Positions 1 to 5,264 of a stretch of 11,869 nt of DNA are shown here, one piece after another; position 1 is the stretch's first letter; each line of letters opens with the position of its first letter. Both the position numbers and the translations under genes were made by a program. The notes beneath the pieces are model-generated. The model was not told the DNA's origin. It did not search any database and saw only the letters and a list, made by a program, of their open reading frames with translations. The DNA lies in NCBI GenBank assembly GCA_038521825.1, contig JBCBKL010000047.1, positions 1 through 11,869 on the forward strand, read 5' to 3'. The DNA is from JBCBKL01 sp038521825. Lineage in GTDB: Bacteria > Pseudomonadota > Alphaproteobacteria > Rhodobacterales > Rhodobacteraceae.

Positions 1-243
1 CCCAATCGGCATACCACCATGCCAGATCATTCTAGAGGGCGCTTCCAGGACAGTGACCTTAAGGGCAAAGGCGCGTTTCGGATCGACCTCGGACCAAAGT
101 TTAATACGGGAGCCTGGAGCGATCGCTCCTTCAATCCGAAGAATGCCAAACGGTTCCGGATCACGCTTCAAGTCTTCGGTCAACACCGACCAAACCCGTT
201 TCGGAGGAGCGTTGATTTGAGTGGATGTAGAGTGGGTTTTCAT
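1..243 (-). CDS. SRPBCC (START-like) domain protein, 3' end cut by window edge
   Basis: The reverse strand is open from an ATG at 243 to the left edge, giving the first 81 residues. The protein begins MKTHSTSTQINAPPKRVWSV and continues with FGILRIEGAIAPGSRIKLWS and later SRMIWHGGMPIG. This is the usual N-terminal half of SRPBCC/polyketide-cyclase-like proteins: the first beta strand with INAPPKRVW, the helical gap, then the EG-I-PG-RI-LWSEV strand pair. Such proteins have a hydrophobic pocket that binds small lipophilic ligands; the ligand here cannot be told. A GAGAGG ribosome-binding sequence lies 6 bases before the ATG. The gene is divergent from a YafY-type regulator 57-72 bases away, a common pairing in proteobacteria, so it is probably controlled by that regulator. 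The C-terminal helix and the stop codon are outside the window. Confidence 0.8.
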   Translation of the reverse strand, partial: MKTHSTSTQINAPPKRVWSVLTEDLKRDPEPFGILRIEGAIAPGSRIKLWSEVDPKRAFALKVTVLEAPSRMIWHGGMPIG

Positions 244-256
244 TCTTTGCCTCTCA

Positions 257-285
257 TTGACAGGAGAAGCGATAGATGAAGTAAC
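257..285 (+). promoter_or_regulatory. Candidate sigma-70 promoter of the YafY-type regulator
   Basis: A perfect TTGACA hexamer at 257-262 is followed, after 17 bases, by AGTAAC at 280-285, which matches the -10 consensus TATAAT at only 3 of 6 positions. Weak -10 boxes are common in alphaproteobacteria. The predicted transcript start would fall inside the palindrome at 287-301, an arrangement that fits autoregulation. The call is inferred from hexamers only. Confidence 0.4.
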
Positions 286-286
286 C

Positions 287-301
287 TGACATCTACTGTC
301 A
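287..301. promoter_or_regulatory. Candidate operator, perfect inverted repeat TGACA-N5-TGTCA
   Basis: TGACA (287-291) and TGTCA (297-301) form a perfect inverted repeat with a TCTAC spacer, in the gap between the divergent SRPBCC and regulator genes. It lies just downstream of the candidate -10 box and covers the A of the ATG at 301, which argues that the regulator really starts at 316. The symmetry fits a dimeric HTH protein. The adjacent YafY-type regulator is the obvious candidate, but this is inference from position. Confidence 0.55.
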
Positions 302-315
302 TGTTTGGGGGCATC

Positions 316-939
316 ATGCGCGCAGCACGACTTCTTCAAATTCTGTTGCTTCTGCAGAACCGGGGCCGACAGACCTCGGTGCAACTGGCTGAAGAACTCG
401 AAGTCGCGCCCCGCACGATCCTGCGCGATGTCGATGCGATGACGGAAGCAGGTTTGCCGATCATTGTTCACCAGGGGAGTGGCGGCGGGATTGAATTGGG
501 TTTCAACTATCGGACACGGTTGACGGGTCTTGCACGGGACGAAGCGACGGCACTTGGTCTTATTCTAAACGCTGAGACGCCGATGGTATCGGCCTTGGGT
601 TTGGAAAATGCCGCAAAACGCGCGCAAGCAAAACTGATCGAGAGCCTTCCTGACAAGACAAGGCGCACAGCGAAAGCCGCAGCCGGCCAGTTTAGACTGA
701 AAAGAGATGGCGCAGTGGATGACGCGCGCATCCGCGCGATGGCACATGCCGTCCATGCCGGGACCATCGTCCGCCTTCGCTTTGCCACTCTGGCGGAACA
801 AACGGTCCACCCGATCAAGCTTATGCTGGACGACATATCTTGGTCTGTCCGAGATAGTCTGACCGAGACCTGGATACCCATGAGCGCATGGGGCCGACTA
901 AATGTATCGGCCAAGCGATTTTCCGTCTCATCCCATTGA
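316..939 (+). CDS. YafY-type HTH transcriptional regulator with WYL-like C-terminal domain
   Basis: The product is 207 residues. Residues about 1-60 form a winged helix-turn-helix of the HTH_11/DeoR type: MRAARLLQILLLLQNRGRQT, then VQLAEELEVAPRTILRDVDA (recognition helix PRTILRDVDAM) and the GGGIELG wing. The rest, including VRLRF and HPIKLMLDD, resembles the short WYL-type ligand-binding part, and the end NVSAKRF is the usual end of the short form, so the gene seems complete. An in-frame ATG at 301 would add five residues, but it overlaps the operator palindrome, while the ATG at 316 has GGGGG four bases upstream; 316 is preferred. The protein probably controls its own gene and the divergent SRPBCC gene. 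Ligand unknown. Codon use (AGG, AGA, TTG, ACA) looks less biased than in the genes to the right. Confidence 0.85.
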   Translation: MRAARLLQILLLLQNRGRQTSVQLAEELEVAPRTILRDVDAMTEAGLPIIVHQGSGGGIELGFNYRTRLTGLARDEATALGLILNAETPMVSALGLENAAKRAQAKLIESLPDKTRRTAKAAAGQFRLKRDGAVDDARIRAMAHAVHAGTIVRLRFATLAEQTVHPIKLMLDDISWSVRDSLTETWIPMSAWGRLNVSAKRFSVSSH

Positions 940-1014
940 GTTTGGGTTTGCGACCAAGAACCGAATGTCTAACTCAATCGGCTCAGAGCGGACGTAGGAC
1001 CAGCTGAAACCGAA

Positions 1015-1071
1015 GCCGCGCCATCACCATACCTGCCCCCCGGGCTGGCGATGGCGCGGCGGCCTTCGGCC
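1015..1071. terminator. Strong hairpin between convergent genes, possible bidirectional terminator
   Basis: GCCGCGCCATC at 1015-1025 is the exact reverse complement of 1050-1060, an 11-base-pair stem. The 24-base loop can fold further: CCA 1027-1029 with TGG 1046-1048, and GCCC 1035-1038 with GGGC 1042-1045. A second small hairpin, GGCC-TTC-GGCC, follows at 1061-1071. It sits between the stop of the regulator (939) and the stop of creatinase (1141), the expected place for termination from both sides. No clear T-run follows on either strand, so intrinsic termination is not proven. The rest of 940-1140 shows no gene. Confidence 0.45.
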
Positions 1072-1140
1072 TTGATTCCGTGCTGAGATCCGAAGCTTGA
1101 AGGTCAGCAAGGGACCTTTTCGAACCGAATGGATCCCGCG

Positions 1141-2364
1141 CTAACCTGCCATGATGTTGTGTTCGGGGCCGTATGGGAAACCGGTGATGTTTTCGGGCCC
1201 GTCGGGCGTTAGCACCACGATGTCATGTTCGCGGTAGCCGCCAGCTCCGGGCATACCGTTGGGCAAGGTCAGCATCGGTTCCATCGACACGACCATGCCG
1301 GTCACCAGTTCCGTATCAATGTCTTCGCGCAACTCCAAACCCGCCTCGCGGCCGTAGTAGTGCGACAGAACACCGAAGGAATGCCCGTAGCCGAAGCTGC
1401 GGTATTGCAGCAGGTCTCGTTCGGCGAAAAAGGCGTTGATCTCGGCGCAAATGCCGGAACAGGTGGCACCCTGCCGGATCAGGGAAAGGCCAAGCTCATG
1501 CGCGGCGACGTTTGCCTCCCAGATCTTGAGCGAGGCCGCGTCCGGTTCACCGACAAAGAGCGTGCGTTCAAGCGCCGTGTAATAGCCCGAAATCATTGGA
1601 AAGGCGTTGAGGCTGAGAATATCGCCCGCCTCCAACTGCCGTGTCGTGACCGGGTTGTGGGCGCCATCGGTGTCGAGGCCGGATTGGAACCAGACCCAAG
1701 TGTCGCGCAATTCGCTGTCGGGATGGCTGCGTGCGATCTCGGCCTCCATCGCGTCGCGCCCGGCCATCGCGACGTCGATTTCCCGAGTGCCAACGCGGAT
1801 CGCGTCGCGGATCGCCACCCCGCCGATATCGGCAATGCGGGCCCCTTCGCGGATCAGGGCGATTTCCTCTTCTGATTTGACCATCCGCTGGGCCATCGTG
1901 GCGGCGGCGATGTCGGTGGTCTGAACATCGAGGAATTCGGCGAGCTTGGCGTTTTGTACCAGCGTCATGTGATCGCCCTCGATCCCGATGTGCTTACCAC
2001 CCTTAAGGATGTCGCGTACTGCGCGCCAGAAATTGTCGCGGCGCCAATCGGTGTAGACAACATTCTCGTCCACCGACCGCCGCCATGGCTGGCCATAGTC
2101 GATATTGGCCGAAACGGTCACGCAGCGGTCCTGCGTGACGATGCAGGCGTAGGGCCGCCCGAACGCGCAGTAGAGAAAGCCCGAATAATAGGCGATGCCA
2201 TGCATTGAAGTGATGAGGGCAGCGTCAAGATCGTGTTCCGTCAGGATGGACCGCAGCCCGGCAAGGCGCTGGTCAAATTCGGCATGGCTAAAGGGCAGGT
2301 GCGCTTTTTTGCCGTTGTGGCAAATAAAGAAATCGGGGCGATCCGCCCCACTGGCCTGGGTCAT
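1141..2364 (-). CDS. Creatinase (creatine amidinohydrolase)
   Basis: Creatinase hydrolyses creatine to sarcosine and urea in the cytoplasm, as a homodimer with the pita-bread fold of peptidase family M24. The 407-residue product follows the Pseudomonas creatinase family throughout: FLYCAFGRPYA (63-73), NIDYGQPWRR (87-96), DTWVWFQSG (221-229), DGAHNPVTT (233-241), YGHSFGVLSHYYGREAGLEL (326-345) and SMEPM (360-364). H236, E266 and E362 match, with a constant offset of four, the catalytic His232 and guanidinium-binding Glu262 and Glu358 of the P. putida enzyme. The two aspartates that bind metal in M24 peptidases are N253 and A264 here, as expected for the metal-free creatinases. The start at 2364 is chosen because GGAGG lies five bases upstream; an upstream TTG at 2403 has no such site. 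Divergent from two ureohydrolase genes. Substrate assignment is strong but by family resemblance only. Confidence 0.93.
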   Translation of the reverse strand: MTQASGADRPDFFICHNGKKAHLPFSHAEFDQRLAGLRSILTEHDLDAALITSMHGIAYYSGFLYCAFGRPYACIVTQDRCVTVSANIDYGQPWRRSVDENVVYTDWRRDNFWRAVRDILKGGKHIGIEGDHMTLVQNAKLAEFLDVQTTDIAAATMAQRMVKSEEEIALIREGARIADIGGVAIRDAIRVGTREIDVAMAGRDAMEAEIARSHPDSELRDTWVWFQSGLDTDGAHNPVTTRQLEAGDILSLNAFPMISGYYTALERTLFVGEPDAASLKIWEANVAAHELGLSLIRQGATCSGICAEINAFFAERDLLQYRSFGYGHSFGVLSHYYGREAGLELREDIDTELVTGMVVSMEPMLTLPNGMPGAGGYREHDIVVLTPDGPENITGFPYGPEHNIMAG

Positions 2365-2369
2365 GGTGA

Positions 2370-2374
2370 CCTCC
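2370..2374 (-). promoter_or_regulatory. Ribosome-binding site deciding the creatinase start
   Basis: On the minus strand GGAGG is followed by TCACC and the ATG at 2364. This near-ideal site and spacing places the start at 2364 rather than at the in-frame TTG at 2403. Confidence 0.8.
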
Positions 2375-2460
2375 AACTCTGGGGAGCCGGAGGGACCCTC
2401 CAAATCTCCCGATGGAAAGTCCCGGCGTTCAGGATCGAATGAGAGCGGGTGAAAACCACC

Positions 2461-2479
2461 CTGACGACGCCATCGTCAG
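2461..2479. promoter_or_regulatory. Candidate operator, perfect inverted repeat CTGACGA-N5-TCGTCAG
   Basis: CTGACGA (2461-2467) and TCGTCAG (2473-2479) are exact reverse complements with a CGCCA spacer. It is 97 bases upstream of the creatinase start and 129 upstream of the agmatinase start, in the only spacer shared by both. The symmetry fits a dimeric regulator acting on both directions. No regulator gene is adjacent inside the window, so the binding protein is unknown. No convincing -35/-10 pair was found in 2365-2607. Confidence 0.4.
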
Positions 2480-2539
2480 ATGCTCGGGGATGATATGGCA
2501 CAGATGCGCCCGTTCTGAAAAGCACAGAAGCGATTGGCA

Positions 2540-2559
2540 TTGCCGGTGCACCGGTGCAA
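2540..2559. promoter_or_regulatory. Candidate operator, overlapping palindromes built on CCGGTGCA repeat
   Basis: CCGGTGCA occurs twice in tandem (2543-2550 and 2551-2558). The tandem makes two overlapping perfect 12-base palindromes, CCGGTGCACCGG (2543-2554) and TGCACCGGTGCA (2547-2558). The outer bases TTGC (2540-2543) and GCAA (2556-2559) are also symmetric. It lies 49-68 bases upstream of the agmatinase start, a fitting place for a repressor or activator site. The binding protein is unknown. Confidence 0.35.
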
Positions 2560-2607
2560 GCTGGTCGAACCGGCCGGAAAGACGCCGCACAGGGATGGAA
2601 GACGGAC

Positions 2608-3576
2608 ATGGCGCTCGAAGACGCAAGAGAACAAATCGACATGGCCTTTACCCGCGACGACCTGCGCGGCCCGAGTTTCGAGCTGACCTTTGGGGGCGCC
2701 ACGTCGTTTCTGCGGCGCCGTTACACCAAGGATCTGACGGGCGTGGATATTGCGGTGACCGGTGTGCCCTTCGATCAGGCAACCACGAATCGGCCCGGCG
2801 CACGGCTGGGCCCGCGGGCGATCCGCGAAGCCAGCACGCTGCAGGCCCCCGATCCGCCCTATGGCTGGCCCTTCGATGTGATGAGCGAGCGGGCGATCAT
2901 CGATTATGGCGATCTCGCCTTTGACTACGCAAAGGTTTCCGAATTTCCACAGACGCTTACGGATCATATCTCAACTATTCTCGATGTCGGTGCCGCGTGC
3001 GTTGCTCTAGGGGGCGACCACTACATCAGCTTTCCGATCCTGCGCGCCTATGCCGAGAAATTCGGCCCCATGAGCCTGATCCAGATCGATGCCCATACCG
3101 ATACCTGGCCGGACGACGATATGGAGCGGATCGATCACGGCACGATGTTCTACAAGGCGGTGAAGTCGGGGATCGTCGATCCGGCGCGGTCGGTCCAGAT
3201 CGGGATCCGGACAACAAACGCCGACACGTTGGGCGTGAACATCATCGATGCCCCCGAATGCCACCGGATCGGGCCCGAGGCCATCGCGGCGCGGGTGAGG
3301 GATATCGTCGGTGATCATCCGGTTTACCTGAGCTTTGACATCGATGGGCTGGACCCGGCATTCGCGCCGGGAACCGGCACGCCGGTCTGGGGTGGGCTGT
3401 CATCAGCGCAGGCGGCCGCGCTGATGCGCGGCCTTGCCGGTATCAACATTCGGGGCGGTGACGTGGTCGAGGTCTCGCCCCCCTTTGACACCACCGGAGC
3501 AACCGCTATTGCAGGCGCACATGTGGCGACGGAACTGTGTTGCCTGCTTGGATGGAGATTGCGTGGTGGCGCCTAA
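2608..3576 (+). CDS. Agmatinase-like ureohydrolase (SpeB subfamily)
   Basis: The 322-residue product belongs to the arginase/agmatinase (ureohydrolase) family, which uses two Mn ions (Ni in some members) to split a guanidino group into an amine and urea. All metal ligands are present: H138 in GGDH, D161, H163 and D165 in DAHTD, D244 and D246 in SFDIDGLDP. The conserved stretches GVPFDQATTNRPGARLGPRA (52-71), DHGTMFY (176-182), VQIGIRT (196-202) and PGTGTP (254-259) are like E. coli SpeB, which makes putrescine from agmatine. The ATG at 2608 has GGAAG six bases upstream; a GTG at 2554 would add 18 residues with no resemblance to the family and would cover the palindromes. It is divergent from creatinase and overlaps the next ureohydrolase by 14 bases. 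Agmatine is the most likely substrate, but another guanidino compound is possible given the neighbours. Confidence 0.88.
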   Translation: MALEDAREQIDMAFTRDDLRGPSFELTFGGATSFLRRRYTKDLTGVDIAVTGVPFDQATTNRPGARLGPRAIREASTLQAPDPPYGWPFDVMSERAIIDYGDLAFDYAKVSEFPQTLTDHISTILDVGAACVALGGDHYISFPILRAYAEKFGPMSLIQIDAHTDTWPDDDMERIDHGTMFYKAVKSGIVDPARSVQIGIRTTNADTLGVNIIDAPECHRIGPEAIAARVRDIVGDHPVYLSFDIDGLDPAFAPGTGTPVWGGLSSAQAAALMRGLAGINIRGGDVVEVSPPFDTTGATAIAGAHVATELCCLLGWRLRGGA

Positions 3577-4516
3577 GAACCAGCCTATTTCCGGTAACGA
3601 TCTGGCCCGCTTTTCAGGACCGAACACCTTTATGCGTTTGCCTGCGGTGAACGACCTCAAAGGCCTGGACGTCTGCTTTCTGGGTGTTCCCATCGATATC
3701 GGCACGTCGTGGCGATCAGGCACGCGAATGGGGCCCAAGCAGGTGCGGTCCGAAAGCGCGATGATCCGGCCTTATCATATCCAGACCGGGGCCGCGCCGT
3801 TTGATTCGCTGCAATGCGCCGATATCGGAGATCTGGCGATCAACACCTTCTCGCTGTCGGAATCGCTGAAGGTCATTCAGAACAGTTACGATCAGATCCT
3901 CAACTACGACGTGATGCCGATGGCAATTGGTGGCGACCATTCGATGACTCTGCCGATCCTGCGCGCCATGGCCAAACGCTATGGTCCGGTGGCGCTGATT
4001 CATGTCGACGCCCACGCTGACGTCAACGAAGAGATGTTTGGTGAGAAGGAGACACATGGCACTGTGTTTCGACGCGCACATGAAGATGGCCTCATAAACC
4101 CTCAGAAAACATACCAGATCGGATTGCGTGGCACGGGGTATTCAGCCGAGGATTTCACAGAGGCGCTTGGCTGGGGCTTTCAGCAGTGGCTGGCGGCCGA
4201 CCTGTGGCACCGTCCCCTGGATACCCTTGGCGGAGAGATCAGACGGGATATCGGCACGGACGTGCCCGTCTATGTCAGCTTTGACATCGACAGCCTTGAT
4301 CCGGCCTATGCGCCGGGTACTGGGACGCCCGAGATTGGCGGACTGACAACATCACAGGTGATGCAGTTGATCCGTGGATTGCGGGGCCTCAACATCGTGG
4401 GCTGCGATCTGGTGGAGGTATCCCCGCCCTATGATCCGAGCGGAAACACCGCTTTGACGGCGGCAAACATCCTTTTTGAGCTTTTGTGCGTATTACCGGG
4501 TGTGAAATACAGATAG
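3563..4516 (+). CDS. Ureohydrolase of guanidinobutyrase/guanidinopropionase type
   Basis: This 317-residue protein is a second ureohydrolase. The metal ligands are complete: H126 (GGDH), D149, H151 and D153 (DAHAD), D241 and D243 (SFDIDSLDP). Stretches SGNDLARFSGPNTFMRLP (10-27), SESAMIRPY (63-71), TGAAPFDSLQCADIGD (75-90), QIGLRGTGY (185-193), the tryptophan-containing WHRPL (215-219) and LLCVLPGV (307-314) are typical of the GbuA/GpuA branch, which cleaves 4-guanidinobutyrate or 3-guanidinopropionate, and not of SpeB. The same branch includes enzymes acting on other guanidines, so the substrate is not settled. The start is GTG at 3563 (or 3566), inside the end of the agmatinase gene, with GGAG at 3554-3557 five bases before. 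The ATG at 3434 would give a long unrelated N-terminus. Translation is probably coupled to the gene upstream. Confidence 0.85.
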   Translation: MVAPKNQPISGNDLARFSGPNTFMRLPAVNDLKGLDVCFLGVPIDIGTSWRSGTRMGPKQVRSESAMIRPYHIQTGAAPFDSLQCADIGDLAINTFSLSESLKVIQNSYDQILNYDVMPMAIGGDHSMTLPILRAMAKRYGPVALIHVDAHADVNEEMFGEKETHGTVFRRAHEDGLINPQKTYQIGLRGTGYSAEDFTEALGWGFQQWLAADLWHRPLDTLGGEIRRDIGTDVPVYVSFDIDSLDPAYAPGTGTPEIGGLTTSQVMQLIRGLRGLNIVGCDLVEVSPPYDPSGNTALTAANILFELLCVLPGVKYR

Positions 4517-4566
4517 CCGATGTGGGATCTGAGCATTTGTGGAACAGTGAAACCCAAAGCCTGGGC

Positions 4567-4573
4567 AGGGGAG
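4567..4573 (+). promoter_or_regulatory. Ribosome-binding site of the DUF1499 gene
   Basis: AGGGGAG lies eight bases before the ATG at 4582 and supports that start over upstream in-frame candidates, which would add an unrelated stretch before the membrane segment. Confidence 0.6.
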
Positions 4574-4581
4574 TGCGCACG

Positions 4582-4980
4582 ATGATCTGGTGGGTGTTGG
4601 TCGTGGTCGTCGTCGCGGGTCTTGCCTATATTCGTCTGGCTCCGCACGAGGTGGCCCGCTGGCATCAGCCGATCGGCCCGGCGCAGGACGCAGATTACGC
4701 TGGCGGGGCCGTGCGGGTCACCATCGCCGATGACGGCGCGCTGGCGCGGGTCGATGCGGCGGCGCGGACGCTTCAGCGCACCGAGGTGTTGGCGGGCACT
4801 GTCGATGAGGGCCGCATCACCTATGTTACCCGGTCAAAATGGATGGGTTTCCCCGACTATACGACGGTCGAGCAGGACGGGGATCAGGTGCGGATGTATG
4901 CGCGGCTGCGTTTCGGCCGGTCAGATTTTGGCGTCAACCGCGCTCGATTGGAGCAGCTCTTGCCCTTCACCAAGGGATGA
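4582..4980 (+). CDS. DUF1499 family protein with N-terminal membrane anchor
   Basis: The 132-residue product starts with one hydrophobic segment (residues 2-19, WWVLVVVVVAGLAYIRL) that should anchor it in the inner membrane. The rest fits the DUF1499 family: RVTIADDG, then TYVTRSKWMGFPDYTTV (80-96) and, near the end, RFGRSDFGVNRARLEQLL (110-127). The GFPD and GRSD-GVN-RI patterns are the hallmark of the family. Function is unknown. The gene begins 65 bases after the ureohydrolase stop and might be read from the same transcript, but it has its own good ribosome-binding site and no metabolic link. Its last 60 bases overlap the convergent exported-protein gene on the other strand. Confidence 0.8.
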   Translation: MIWWVLVVVVVAGLAYIRLAPHEVARWHQPIGPAQDADYAGGAVRVTIADDGALARVDAAARTLQRTEVLAGTVDEGRITYVTRSKWMGFPDYTTVEQDGDQVRMYARLRFGRSDFGVNRARLEQLLPFTKG

Positions 4981-5208
4981 ACTCAGGCAACCTTTTTGCA
5001 CTTCGCGCCACATTGGAACGTTGAGCGACATCTGGCATTGCGCCATAAACATGCGCCCGTCGACCTGAAGGCAGATGGTTTGCCCCAGCTCGATGCGCAG
5101 CCCTTTTGAATCGGTGCAATAGCATTCCACCGTCTTACCGCCGGGCCCGGTCACGTCGGCCAGGGCCGTTCCGGATATCATCGCAAATGCAAGGATCGTT
5201 CTGAGCAT
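4921..5208 (-). CDS. Small exported cysteine-rich protein of unknown function
   Basis: The 95-residue product has a short signal peptide, MLRTILAFAMISGTALA, with a likely type I cleavage after ALA (17/18), so it should reach the periplasm. The mature part has cysteines at 29, 31, 46, 58 and 74 (CYC, ICLQVDGR, AQCQMSLN, KGC), suggesting disulfides, and the pattern ELGQTICLQVDGRMFMAQCQ. I recognise the style from small conserved proteins of Rhodobacterales but know no function. The part after residue 74 is read entirely from the complement of the DUF1499 gene end and looks like an unrelated tail; see findings. No strong ribosome-binding site was seen before the ATG at 5208. The gene is divergent from prfA (56 bases). 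Confidence 0.7.
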   Translation of the reverse strand: MLRTILAFAMISGTALADVTGPGGKTVECYCTDSKGLRIELGQTICLQVDGRMFMAQCQMSLNVPMWREVQKGCLSSSLGEGQELLQSSAVDAKI

Positions 5209-5264
5209 GAGGGCGATGATAGCATGACCTTGGCCTTGACCAAAGTCCGCGCTTCCCTCAAAGC

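Noticed and set aside
1225..1875. 216-codon open frame on the plus strand
   Set aside because: It is antisense to creatinase and has no good ribosome-binding site or recognisable motif.
1141..2364. DddP, an M24-fold DMSP lyase common in Roseobacters, or a true Xaa-Pro peptidase
   Set aside because: The motifs around H236, E266 and E362 and the stretch YYGREAGLELREDIDT are those of creatinase. The two M24 metal-binding aspartates are replaced by N253 and A264, which excludes a metal peptidase and does not fit DddP.
2365..2607. Guanidine riboswitch before the ureohydrolase or creatinase genes
   Set aside because: I saw no ykkC-type conserved core and no paired hairpins with ACGR loops. The visible dyads fit protein operators better. 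A covariance-model search would decide.
2608..4516. Metformin-hydrolase-type pair with one inactive subunit
   Set aside because: Both proteins keep all six metal ligands and resemble SpeB and GbuA respectively, so there is no sign of an inactive partner. Only the general idea of a heteromer is kept as a finding.
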